Source of the DNA: CAYGBW01 sp964348185
GTDB lineage: Bacteria > Desulfobacterota > BSN033 > WVXP01
Reading direction: 5' to 3'
NCBI GenBank assembly: GCA_964348185.1
Contig: CAYGBW010000036.1
Coordinates: 1 to 21,117, forward strand
DNA length: 21,117 bases
Shown: positions 13,610 through 21,117 of the stretch, one piece after another
How the letters are laid out: every line of letters starts with the position of its first letter
How positions within the stretch are numbered: position 1 is the first letter of the stretch
Translations under genes and position numbers: made by a program
Notes under the pieces: generated by a model
The model's input: the letters and a program-made list of their open reading frames with translations, nothing else
What the model was told of the DNA's origin: nothing
The model's database searches: none

Positions 13610-14695
13610 ATGCAGATCGATCTATCCGTTCAGAAGGTCACCAAAAGATTTCAAGATTTCACCGCGGTAGACTCCGTATCGTTCGAGGTACAAACCGGAC
13701 GCTTCTTTTCCATACTCGGCCCATCAGGCTGCGGCAAAACCACCCTTCTACGCATGATTGCCGGGCTCACAGAGCCTACCACCGGGGCCATTGAGATTCG
13801 CGGGAAAAGCATGGCTGGCATTCCGCCCAACAAGCGGCCGGTGAACCTGATCTTTCAGCATTTAGCCCTGTTCCCGATGATGAACGTCAGGGAAAACGTT
13901 GCTTTCGGCCTGCAAAGACGGGGAGAGAAGAAGACCGCCATTAGGGAAAAAGTCCACGCCATGCTGGAACGGGTCGATCTCTCTGGCTTTGAGGAGAAGA
14001 GAATTGATCAGCTTTCCGGCGGCCAGAAGCAGCGGGTCGCAATTGCCCGGTGCCTCGTACTGGAGCCGGCAGTCCTGTTGCTGGACGAGCCATTGGGAGC
14101 CCTGGACCTGAAGCTACGGGAACAAATGAAGGTAGAGTTGAAAAAGCTGCAGGCAAAAGTGGGGACAACCTTTGTCTACATCACCCATGATCAGTCCGAG
14201 GCTCTGGTGATGTCAGACGCCGTTGCTGTGATGAATCATGGGGAATTTGAACAGATTGATACCCCCCAGAACCTATACAACCAGCCCAGAACGCCTTTTG
14301 TGGCTCAGTTCGTAGGGGATAGTAACGCCTGGTCAGGCACGGTGCGTCAACGGACTGAATTGACCGCGGAGATCGAGATTCCTGAAGGAGCCGTATTCCG
14401 GACGAAACTTGAGGAAACGCTTGAACCCGGCACTCAGGTCGATCTGTTCCTCCGGCCTGAGGCCATGTTGATCCAACCCGACCCGAGTATCGCCAGCCTC
14501 AACCGATTTACCGTGGTGGTCAAATCGATTCTCTTTGATGGAGCGAACAGCCGACTCCTTGCCAACCCCCTCGATGCTGACACGGAATTGCTCGTTGCCC
14601 TCCCCCAGAATCGGCAATATGACCACATCCAGGTGAACGACAGGGTTGAGATTGGATGGGATGAACAGTCCGGTATCTGTTTCCCCAAAAAATGA
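13610..14695 (+). CDS. potA: PotA-type ABC importer ATPase
   Basis: In the 361-residue reading the protein has Walker A GPSGCGKTT (37-45), a Q loop in IFQHLALFP, the signature LSGGQKQRVAIARC, Walker B VLLLDEP and the switch histidine in YITHD. After residue 240 follows the TOBE/OB regulatory region usual for PotA (378 residues in E. coli), including LFLRPEA. It powers PotBC transport from the cytoplasmic face. The start at 13610 gives the family N-terminus IDLSVQKVTKRF; 31 extra residues are possible upstream (13517) but do not look like PotA. The ribosome binding site is weak. potB follows after 9 bases. Confidence 0.92.
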   Translation: MQIDLSVQKVTKRFQDFTAVDSVSFEVQTGRFFSILGPSGCGKTTLLRMIAGLTEPTTGAIEIRGKSMAGIPPNKRPVNLIFQHLALFPMMNVRENVAFGLQRRGEKKTAIREKVHAMLERVDLSGFEEKRIDQLSGGQKQRVAIARCLVLEPAVLLLDEPLGALDLKLREQMKVELKKLQAKVGTTFVYITHDQSEALVMSDAVAVMNHGEFEQIDTPQNLYNQPRTPFVAQFVGDSNAWSGTVRQRTELTAEIEIPEGAVFRTKLEETLEPGTQVDLFLRPEAMLIQPDPSIASLNRFTVVVKSILFDGANSRLLANPLDADTELLVALPQNRQYDHIQVNDRVEIGWDEQSGICFPKK

Positions 14696-14704
14696 AGTCT
14701 AGCC

Positions 14705-15562
14705 ATGAAAAGCCAATACCGATGGGGGCTACTTTTCTTCTTATCCCCAGTCTTACTCTGGCTGGTGCTGCTCATCGTGCTGCCCCAAATCGACCTGTTG
14801 ATCATGTCTTTCCGCGCCGAAAACGACTTCGGCGAATTGGTATGGAGTGTCTCCAATTATCTGAATTTTTTCCATGAACCCATCTACTGGTTAACCTTTG
14901 TCCGCACCGCGGTCTATTCTATTTTGGTAACCTTCCTGACGTTTGTTATTGCGCTGCCTGTTGCCTTCTATATCACGAAAGTTGTGAACCCCAGATTTCA
15001 GGGCTTCCTCACACTGCTTCTGTTGCTTCCCTTCTGGGTCAGTGAGCTGGTCCGGGTCTATGGATGGATGATTCTGTTGAGGGAAACCGGAGTGATCAAT
15101 CATTTTCTCCTGAAGCTGGGAATCCTGAATCAGCCTATCGAAATGCTCTACAGGGATGCCACCATGGTGCTTGGCCTGGTCTATACCTCCATGCTGTTCA
15201 TGGTGGTCCCCCTTCTTTCTGTTCTGGATAGCCTGGATAACAGCCTGATTGAAGCTGCCTACGATCTGGGGGCCAATATGTGGACGATTCTGTTCAAGAT
15301 CATCATTCCTCATGCCACCCCCGGCATTGTCTCGGGCTCGATTGTGGTTTTCATGCTGACCCTGGGTAACTACCTCACCCCTAACCTGATGGGTGGGAAG
15401 AACTCTCTCTGGTTCACCGAACAGATTTACAACCAGTTTATCGCTAGCTTTAACTGGAACCAGGGGTCAGCCTTTGGTTTTCTCCTACTCTTCCTCTCAT
15501 CGATCGTTGTCTGGCTGGGAATGAAACTGAGCAGGCAAAGCTTGAGGAAGGTCGTTCAATGA
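14705..15562 (+). CDS. potB: PotB-type ABC importer permease
   Basis: The 285-residue inner-membrane protein has about six helices and matches PotB: LLPFWVSELVRVYGWMILL near 110-128, VYTSMLFMVVPLLSVLDSLD, the ATPase-coupling motif EAAYDLGANMWTILFKIIIP, and LGNYLTPNLMGG. It forms the pore with PotC. It starts 9 bases after potA and overlaps potC by 4 bases (ATGA), so the two permeases are probably made in equal amounts. Confidence 0.93.
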   Translation: MKSQYRWGLLFFLSPVLLWLVLLIVLPQIDLLIMSFRAENDFGELVWSVSNYLNFFHEPIYWLTFVRTAVYSILVTFLTFVIALPVAFYITKVVNPRFQGFLTLLLLLPFWVSELVRVYGWMILLRETGVINHFLLKLGILNQPIEMLYRDATMVLGLVYTSMLFMVVPLLSVLDSLDNSLIEAAYDLGANMWTILFKIIIPHATPGIVSGSIVVFMLTLGNYLTPNLMGGKNSLWFTEQIYNQFIASFNWNQGSAFGFLLLFLSSIVVWLGMKLSRQSLRKVVQ

Positions 15563-16413
15563 TCCGCTCTCTGCCAAGATCTAGAGCATACTCGCAGAGT
15601 TACAGGCTGTACGTCATCCTATACTTCTCGTTTCTGTTTGCCCCACTGCTGGTGACCTGTGTGCTGGCGTTTAATGACTCCCAATTTCCTTCGCTTCCGT
15701 GGAAAGGGTTTACATTGGAGTGGTTTACGGGAAATCTGCCGGAGCGTGTGGGCATTTTTCACGATCAGATTAATCTGGACAGTATTTGGGTGAGTGCGCG
15801 CGTTGCATTCTTCGTCACACTGCTGTCGGTAAGTGTGGGGACCTGCGGGGCCTTCCTTTTTGAGCAGGAGGACTTTCGCTTCAAGCCGTTTCTTTACTTC
15901 CTCATGCTCTGCCCGTTGGTGATTCCGGGAGTGATTCTGGGGATTTCTATTCTCATGTTTAGCACGCTCTTAGGGATTCATTTCGAGGAGAGCTGGAATC
16001 TGGATGTCGGACTTTTCCGGCCGGGTTTCTGGCTGGTCGTGCTGGGACAGTTTTCCTTTATTGCCACTCTGGTCACCCTGGTGGTCTCTGCCCGTCTAAG
16101 GAAATTTGACCGCACCCTAGAGGAAGCCGCCTTGAATTTGGGGGCCAACCGTTTCGAGGTGATCTGGCACATCACCTTGAGGTTCTTGAGGCCTGCAATC
16201 ATTGGGGCAGGAGCCGTGGCGTTTCTCATGTCTTTTGAAAACTTCAACACCACCCTCTTTCTGGTGGGTTCCGAAGCGACCCTACCGATCAACCTCTATC
16301 TCCAGGTCAGAGACGGGAGTACCCCCGTGATCAATGCCATCTCTTTTCTATTGATCGTGGGAACGTCACTCGCTGCATTGGCCAATCTCTACTTCAGCAG
16401 AAAGGAGGATTAG
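15559..16413 (+). CDS. potC: PotC-type ABC importer permease
   Basis: The 284-residue inner-membrane protein has about six helices. PotC features include LAFNDSQFPSLPWKGFTLEWF, the IPGVILGISILMF helix and the coupling motif EEAALNLGANRFEVIWHITLRFLRP. The segment MSFENFNTTLF corresponds to the late helix of PotC. A loop near 140-153 (GIHFEESWNLDVG) looks longer than in E. coli PotC. It ends the operon; the 74 bases to the convergent GHMP kinase gene show no clear terminator. Confidence 0.93.
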   Translation: MIRSLPRSRAYSQSYRLYVILYFSFLFAPLLVTCVLAFNDSQFPSLPWKGFTLEWFTGNLPERVGIFHDQINLDSIWVSARVAFFVTLLSVSVGTCGAFLFEQEDFRFKPFLYFLMLCPLVIPGVILGISILMFSTLLGIHFEESWNLDVGLFRPGFWLVVLGQFSFIATLVTLVVSARLRKFDRTLEEAALNLGANRFEVIWHITLRFLRPAIIGAGAVAFLMSFENFNTTLFLVGSEATLPINLYLQVRDGSTPVINAISFLLIVGTSLAALANLYFSRKED

Positions 16414-16487
16414 CCCCCTCCCATACTGCCCGAGACAACCGATTCAGGACGAAACTCGCTCGCCCCGTTACCAATCAAGGTGAAAAA

Positions 16488-17426
16488 TCAGCCCATACCT
16501 CCAACCGTTGCCCGGATAACCGCAAAACCCTCATGCTCGATGGCCGAAGCGACCCGTTCTTGAAGATCCCTGTTCGGGGTCAGGGCCACCATATAGCCCC
16601 CCATTCCGCCTCCGGTGAGCTTCGCGCCGACGGCCCCTTTTTTCAGGGCCAGATCGCAGAGGTAGATCAGTTTCTCATGGGAGAGTCCCATGTCGATCAG
16701 GGTCCTGTGATTCTCGGTCATGATGCGGCCAACCCCTACCAGATCGCACGCCTCCAGACGTCTTCTCACTTCCAAGGCCTGGGCTGTGATGGTTTTGAGT
16801 CTGGTGGAAAAGACTCCTGGATCTTTCTCCTTTTCTCTTTGCACGAGACCGTCAAGGGCCGCTGTGTTAGCAGAAATACCGCTGTTTCCCAATACTACCT
16901 CGATTGGCTCTCGAACTTCGATCTTTTCGATAATCTTTTGGCCATCCTTCAACTGATAGAGCATGAGCCCTCCGTAACAGGAGGCCGTGTTATCCACACC
17001 ACTCGGGGTTCCGTGATAGGCAAACTCACCTTCCCAGGCCACCTGATTGATCTCGTCGATGGAGAGGCCCAGCTTGAATTCATCATCGAGCGCCCGGGCC
17101 AGGGATACACAGCTGGCAGCACTCGCGCCTACCCCGCTTCCGGCAAGCAGGGTCCCACCGAAGGTAATTCTCATGGGGGTCTTCTTCGCATCAATCCCCA
17201 TCACCTCGAGAATCCTGTTGATCGACTGGACCTGCTGCGCCTTCTTGCTCTCCTTGTACCCCGGCACCTCGGTTCGATTGTCCTGGAGGATCCATCCATC
17301 CACACCGACCCTTTCCACCGTGGCCACGGTTTCATAAGGAATCGAAGAGACGATGGCCGGCACTCCTTCCAGGACAAACTGATCTCCGATCAGTATCGTC
17401 TTGCCCAACCCTGTCCCTCTCCCCAT
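16488..17426 (-). CDS. GHMP kinase, mevalonate-kinase type
   Basis: The cytoplasmic ATP-dependent small-molecule kinase has 312 residues. It shows an N-terminal GKTILIGDQFVLEGVPAIV (8-26), the ATP loop LLAGSGVGASAASC (93-106), the substrate/catalytic segment GTPSGVDNTASCYGG (139-153, catalytic D145) and the C-terminal KLTGGGMGG. This pattern fits mevalonate kinase best, but the usual GEH of the first motif reads GDQ here and the ATP loop is atypical, so another substrate is possible. The start at 17426 has GGAGG 9 bases upstream; an in-frame start at 17510 adds 28 residues that are only repeat DNA. The DHH phosphoesterase gene precedes it, across a repeat. No other mevalonate-pathway gene is in the window. 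Confidence 0.82.
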   Translation of the reverse strand: MGRGTGLGKTILIGDQFVLEGVPAIVSSIPYETVATVERVGVDGWILQDNRTEVPGYKESKKAQQVQSINRILEVMGIDAKKTPMRITFGGTLLAGSGVGASAASCVSLARALDDEFKLGLSIDEINQVAWEGEFAYHGTPSGVDNTASCYGGLMLYQLKDGQKIIEKIEVREPIEVVLGNSGISANTAALDGLVQREKEKDPGVFSTRLKTITAQALEVRRRLEACDLVGVGRIMTENHRTLIDMGLSHEKLIYLCDLALKKGAVGAKLTGGGMGGYMVALTPNRDLQERVASAIEHEGFAVIRATVGGMG

Positions 17427-17444
17427 GGGATCGTCCTCCCAAGG

Positions 17445-17650
17445 CGGCCTTCGGCCGCAACCAAATCCGAATATCGAAATCCGAAATCCGAAAGAGATCC
17501 GAATGACCAAACTCCGAAACTGGAAACGATTCCGATATCATTTGTTTCGATCATTGATAGATTCGGATTTTGAATTTGTTTCGAGATTCGAAATTGGGAT
17601 TTCGTATTTTCAACTTCTTCGCAAAATGCAAAGAAATCTTGTACGACGAA
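17445..17650. repeat. CGAAATCCGAA-type dispersed repeat
   Basis: The 234 bases between the kinase and the DHH gene are unlike the genes around them: AT-rich and built of short units such as AATCCGAATATCGAAATCC, GAAATCCGAAA and TTCGAGATTCGAAATTGGG, in both orientations. This is a common dispersed repeat style in environmental bacterial genomes. The reverse complement of 4979-4998 matches about 17 of 20 bases near 17462-17481, so both intergenic gaps carry the same family. Confidence 0.7.
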
Positions 17651-17660
17651 ACTAAACGCT

Positions 17661-18896
17661 CTACTTATCTCTTTTGTTAAGAATCCTCTCCATCTCCTCG
17701 AGGAGGCGCCTTTCTCTTCCCACGGCCACGGTGGTGGCGGCGGTCAGACTGTGGCACCCATCGGAAAAGCCGCCGAGGCTGGCCGTTGCCTCGGGAAGCA
17801 GAACATCGAGCCCCAGTGCCCTTCCGGCCCTGACCTCCCCTCCCAGATAGTCCGAAACCCTCATGGAGATCTTCACTTCGTTGAATTCGATGGGGCCAAA
17901 TCCAGGGACCTCATCGGGGATGTTCTGAAAGCCCGCAATGTACTTGGTGGAATCCACAAAATCCATGTTCTTGATGGCGTCGCAGAAGGCCCCGACCATC
18001 TTCACCCCCATGGGGGAAAATCGGTTTTCCACATGGAACCACTGGATGTGAGGGGACTTCTCCAGGGCGCCCGCTTGGAGCCTGGCAACCTCAACCTCAA
18101 AGGCCCGGGTCTTTGTGGCTTTCAACGCTTCCACCATCCTGTCCGACTCAGGGGAAACCCCCTCGAGGCAGACCCGAACCCCCATCTCAGGCCCCCCTTG
18201 GTAATAGCCCACCCCTCCCAAGATGTCCAAATAGCTGCCAAATTCGTCACACCCCATGTCTCCCGTGGCAGACCTTAGCGTATATTGCTCGCCCTTTTCA
18301 TTTTCTCTGATTTTCAGCAGACCCTGCCGAACCGTTTCCAGGGCAACCTCACGGTTTTGGCTCACCAGCCGACCGTCAACAAAGAAGCCGTCTGCTACAG
18401 CGCCCACCGTTGCAATATGGGCCATGTCCCGATTGATGGGGTCCATGATCCTGGCAAAGAGATAGCACGTCGTCGATGCGGAGATATCCCGGTCCCCCTT
18501 GAGACCGAACAGATCAGGGTCGAGATTGTGGATCCTCGGATCGGTCCCCTCTTGGGCCGCATGGTGATCCAGGATCAGGGTGAGATGCCGCCCCCTGTTC
18601 AACTCTGAGAGCCTTGGAGCGATTCTCCCGGCAAAATCGGCAAAGAGGAGGATTTCTCCACTCTCCTCGTAGACTCTGTCCATGACCGCAGGATAGGGCT
18701 TCTCCAGGCAGAAACGACGGATCTCGTAGCCTCGTCTCTCAAAAGCCTTTGTCAATATCGCGCCTGAACAGAGGCCATCGGCGTCGTTGTGATGGAAAAC
18801 ATGGACCCTCCTTTTCGGCCAGATCCTGAGTTCTCTGATGGCCTTTTCTGCCGCGTCGGTCCATGCCTCCAACGCCTTGGGGGGGGTGCTACTCAT
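17661..18896 (-). CDS. DHH-family phosphoesterase (RecJ-like)
   Basis: The 411-residue protein has the DHH metal-binding motifs HHNDADG (35-41), FADF (85-88) and DHH (110-112), then TVGAVAD. Near the C-terminus is a glycine-rich segment GGFSDGCHSLTAATT that may correspond to DHHA1. Members use manganese to cleave phosphodiesters: single-stranded DNA, nano-RNA or cyclic dinucleotides. Lack of recognisable RecJ OB domains and the length suggest the archaeal-RecJ/NrnA-like side of the family. The start at 18896 overlaps the stop of the 96-residue gene by 8 bases and has GGAG 9 bases upstream; 18911 is an alternative. It is coupled to that small gene, downstream of glpC. Confidence 0.85.
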   Translation of the reverse strand: MSSTPPKALEAWTDAAEKAIRELRIWPKRRVHVFHHNDADGLCSGAILTKAFERRGYEIRRFCLEKPYPAVMDRVYEESGEILLFADFAGRIAPRLSELNRGRHLTLILDHHAAQEGTDPRIHNLDPDLFGLKGDRDISASTTCYLFARIMDPINRDMAHIATVGAVADGFFVDGRLVSQNREVALETVRQGLLKIRENEKGEQYTLRSATGDMGCDEFGSYLDILGGVGYYQGGPEMGVRVCLEGVSPESDRMVEALKATKTRAFEVEVARLQAGALEKSPHIQWFHVENRFSPMGVKMVGAFCDAIKNMDFVDSTKYIAGFQNIPDEVPGFGPIEFNEVKISMRVSDYLGGEVRAGRALGLDVLLPEATASLGGFSDGCHSLTAATTVAVGRERRLLEEMERILNKRDK

Positions 18897-19179
18897 CGAT
18901 AAATTCTCCATTTTCGATTTTTCTTGACAACAGTTTCTTTGCCCCGTCGAATTCCATCCTCACGTGGATCAGATTTCTGCAGCGACCCCCGATGATTTCC
19001 TTATCCAAGAAATAGCTCACACCGCCTCCCTCAGCGAAATCCTGCGCAAGATCCGTCGACGTGTTAATGAAGAGGTTGAACTGCTCCCCACAACTTCCGC
19101 AGCGAACATGAAGAAAGAACCCCTCTGGTGTCGGCGGGGGGCCTTCACCAAACAGCTTTTTGGCGAGTTTTTTGAGCAT
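18889..19179 (-). CDS. Small CxxC protein of unknown function
   Basis: I do not recognise a named family in these 96 residues. A positively charged N-terminus is followed by RCGSCGE (C27, C30) and a further cysteine at 67 in GGRCRNL, so a zinc- or metal-binding site of three or more ligands is possible. No signal peptide or membrane helix is seen. The ribosome binding site AAGGAGG with 6-base spacing is excellent, and the next gene (DHH phosphoesterase) overlaps its end, so it is surely a real gene. It may work with the phosphoesterase. Confidence 0.8.
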   Translation of the reverse strand: MLKKLAKKLFGEGPPPTPEGFFLHVRCGSCGEQFNLFINTSTDLAQDFAEGGGVSYFLDKEIIGGRCRNLIHVRMEFDGAKKLLSRKIENGEFIDE

Positions 19180-19236
19180 GGGATGCCTCCTTCTCGAAAG
19201 GGACTCCTTTCATCCTCGTGGTTCCAAGACGAGATT

Positions 19237-20460
19237 TTAACCGGGCTTCTTTGCCCCATTGTCGCGATAGGCATCTCTCAGAAGCTGGAGGGGATGGACC
19301 GCCTTCAGCCCCGTGAGATGCCTGATCTGCATCCTGCAGCCCTCGCAGTCAGAGACCACCACGGGTGAACCAAATCCTTTGAGGGCCCGGGTCAGATCCC
19401 GGCCAACAGCGATGGAGAGATCGTATGTCTCCTTCTTGAAACCGTACGTCCCTCCCAACCCGCAACAGCCGGCATCAATCTCCTCCACCTCCAGGCCCGG
19501 TATCAGGTGGAGGAGGTCAAGTGCCGGAAGCCCGATCCCCATGGATCTCATATGGCAGGGCACGTGGTAGGGAAGGTGTGCCTCTGTGGCTCTGAGATCG
19601 GTTTCCAGTTCCCCCCGCTCGTGGAGCATCATCAAATACTCGCAGACGTCGAAAACCTTTTCCCGTATCCGGTCCACCCCCCCGATCTCAAGCAATCTGG
19701 GATATCCGCAGCGGATCATGTGACCGCATGTGGCCGAGCTGAAAACAATGTCATACCCCGCCTCGATTACTTGGGTCAAGGCCTTTACATTCTCCGCGCC
19801 CCTTGCTCGGGCGGTCTTGATATCCCCCTGCCCTAGAGATGGCATGCCACAACAGTCCTGTTTAGGAATCACGACCTCCAATCCATTCCTTTCCAGGACT
19901 TGGACAACCGCCTTCCCCACATCAACCTCGTTGGTGTTCATATAACAGCCATAGAAGTAAGCCACCTTCCTTTCGCCCTTGAACCGGTGTCCCCGCATCC
20001 ACTTCCGGAAAGTCTCGTTTTCATAGGCTGGGAGAGGCCTTCTTCTGTCCATGCCGAGAAATCGGTCTGAAAGGAGCTTGAAAAAAGAACTCTTCAGAGC
20101 CCTGTTTGTCATCGGAGCCAAAGCGGCGCCAAGGGGGCCAAAGAGATGGGTATGTGCCAGTAGCCAGTCTCTCAGGCTGAATCCCCCTTCCCCGACGGCC
20201 TTGGCCTTTGCCATAAGGTTGAGTTCTGAAACGTTCACACCTGAGGGGCAGACCAAGTCACACCGACCGCAACCGATGCAAAGCCCCACCCATCGGTCCA
20301 CGGGAGCATCCTGGGGTCGACGAAACCTCTGCGCGTCGGGACCTGCCTGTTTCGGCCCCAAGAAGTCCCCTGTGACCCTAGCAACGGGACAGTATTCTGT
20401 ACAGATTCCGCATTTGAGACACTGATCGCTTCTGTCCCTCTCCATGTCTTTTGTTCTCAT
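19237..20460 (-). CDS. glpC: Anaerobic glycerol-3-phosphate dehydrogenase subunit C
   Basis: The 407-residue membrane-associated iron-sulfur subunit passes electrons from GlpAB to the quinone pool. Two 4Fe-4S motifs lie at C14xxCxxCxxxCP and C61xxCxxCxxxCP, with the GlpC-typical GPKQAGPDAQR between them. Two cysteine-rich CCG domains follow (C172 with C203-C204-G, and C302 with C332-C333-G), ending in DCEGCRMQI. E. coli GlpC shows the same order and about the same length. The start overlaps the glpB stop (ATGA), typical of coupled subunits; ATG at 20445 is an alternative. glpA should lie just beyond glpB outside the window. Confidence 0.95.
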   Translation of the reverse strand: MRTKDMERDRSDQCLKCGICTEYCPVARVTGDFLGPKQAGPDAQRFRRPQDAPVDRWVGLCIGCGRCDLVCPSGVNVSELNLMAKAKAVGEGGFSLRDWLLAHTHLFGPLGAALAPMTNRALKSSFFKLLSDRFLGMDRRRPLPAYENETFRKWMRGHRFKGERKVAYFYGCYMNTNEVDVGKAVVQVLERNGLEVVIPKQDCCGMPSLGQGDIKTARARGAENVKALTQVIEAGYDIVFSSATCGHMIRCGYPRLLEIGGVDRIREKVFDVCEYLMMLHERGELETDLRATEAHLPYHVPCHMRSMGIGLPALDLLHLIPGLEVEEIDAGCCGLGGTYGFKKETYDLSIAVGRDLTRALKGFGSPVVVSDCEGCRMQIRHLTGLKAVHPLQLLRDAYRDNGAKKPG

Positions 20461-21117
20461 CTCTCCACGAGATTCTGAATCGCCTTATATCCAGTCGATA
20501 AGTCCACGCCCCCTGCAGATTTTTCCCGAAGGGCATCGTGAAATCCCAGAATGGAACCGACCACGAAAAGATTCTCAACGAGAAGCCTTCCCTCTTGGTC
20601 GACGGGATTCAATCGGTCGTTCGTCATGATCCCGGCCTTGTTGATAGGATGTCCCACTTTACCAAAAAACTCATCACCGAACCAATCTCCTCTTGCCCTC
20701 GGCTGCGACACCGGCAGTTTGAACAGAGGCTCCACGATTCGATCTCCCTGAGCTCGGAGCCCTCCCCCAAAGAGCCGACCCGTGGCCAACACAAAAGCGT
20801 CAGCTTCATGGGTTACCCTTCCTGTTGGCGTATCGACAACCACCCCTCGACAATACCCGTTCTTACAGATAGGCGACGTGACTTCAAACCCCAGAACCAT
20901 TCGCACCCTTTGGGCCTGTATGGTCCTGCGAAAGACCTCGTATAGCCTCATCCCAGGAATCGATGGGGGCAGAACAGGGAGTTCGAAAATCCTTGCCTCG
21001 ATTAGGGATTCCAGGTGGGACCTCACCGTTTCAGAATCCCTGAGTCCCAAAACAGCGGGAAATGCCACAAGATTTTCTTCTTTTCGTATTTCTCTAATCT
21101 TCGATGCCAGCCTCTCT
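20457..21117 (-). CDS. glpB: Anaerobic glycerol-3-phosphate dehydrogenase subunit B (5' end outside window)
   Basis: The frame is open to the window edge, so the gene is partial: about 219 C-terminal residues remain. They show GlpB features: FPAVLGL, FELPVLPPSIPGMRLYEVF, a Rossmann-type FVLATGRLFGGGL, and the C-terminal NLFVVGSILGFHD with ALREKSAGGVDLSTGYKAI. GlpB is the flavin-containing electron-relay subunit between GlpA and GlpC. A GTG at 21068 is not a real start, because homologous coding sequence continues upstream of it. The stop overlaps the glpC start by 4 bases. Confidence 0.92.
   Translation of the reverse strand, partial: ERLASKIREIRKEENLVAFPAVLGLRDSETVRSHLESLIEARIFELPVLPPSIPGMRLYEVFRRTIQAQRVRMVLGFEVTSPICKNGYCRGVVVDTPTGRVTHEADAFVLATGRLFGGGLRAQGDRIVEPLFKLPVSQPRARGDWFGDEFFGKVGHPINKAGIMTNDRLNPVDQEGRLLVENLFVVGSILGFHDALREKSAGGVDLSTGYKAIQNLVER

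Noticed and set aside
16533..17573. 346-codon open frame on the plus strand over the GHMP kinase gene
   Set aside because: Its translation lacks any family motif, while the opposite strand gives a complete GHMP kinase with all motifs and a good ribosome binding site.
17751..18278. 175-codon open frame on the plus strand inside the DHH gene
   Set aside because: Antisense shadow; the minus strand carries all DHH motifs.

Overview
The window looks like a chromosome segment of an anaerobic bacterium with roughly 53% G+C, most likely a Desulfobacterota (former Deltaproteobacteria) sulfate reducer or syntroph. This placement is an inference. It rests on the gene mix (octaheme cytochrome c, acyl-CoA dehydrogenase with ETF, anaerobic glycerol-3-phosphate dehydrogenase subunits GlpB and GlpC) and on several families of small dispersed repeats. 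There is no rRNA or other strong taxonomic marker.

Positions 1-1284 hold an unusual tRNA-Asn locus on the minus strand. One copy is intact (129-201, anticodon GTT) and has a promoter-like sequence and a terminator. Three altered copies surround it. Copy A (1-60) and copy D (988-1076) have the anticodon arm replaced by GC-rich hairpins. Copy C (620-697) is broken by foreign sequence, and its D-arm half is read as the last codons of a GIY-YIG nuclease-family gene (672-944). Copy D keeps the acceptor, D and T arms, its upstream region and its own terminator. This locus is the best candidate in the window for something undescribed.

Positions 1285-6709 are on the plus strand: an octaheme cytochrome c of the hydroxylamine-oxidoreductase type, an acyl-CoA dehydrogenase, etfB, etfA and an unknown gene that overlaps the end of etfA. 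This reads as an electron-transfer and acyl-CoA oxidation module. Its etfB-etfA junction is split by 450 bases of repeat DNA.

Positions 6738-11990 are a Ugp-type glycerol-3-phosphate/glycerophosphodiester ABC importer arranged in an uncommon way. ugpB-ugpA-ugpE lie on the minus strand. A short ugpC without the usual C-terminal regulatory domain lies on the plus strand behind its own promoter, followed by a HAD-IIB phosphatase. Positions 12117-16413 are a PotDABC-type importer on the plus strand, with a strong promoter and a leader of about 255 nt rich in hairpins.

Positions 16488-21117 are on the minus strand. In transcription order they hold glpB (cut by the window edge), glpC, a 96-residue CxxC protein, a DHH-family phosphoesterase and a mevalonate-kinase-type GHMP kinase. 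Uptake by Ugp and oxidation by GlpABC would together let the cell use glycerol-3-phosphate from lipid debris as carbon and electron source. That link is inference from gene content.
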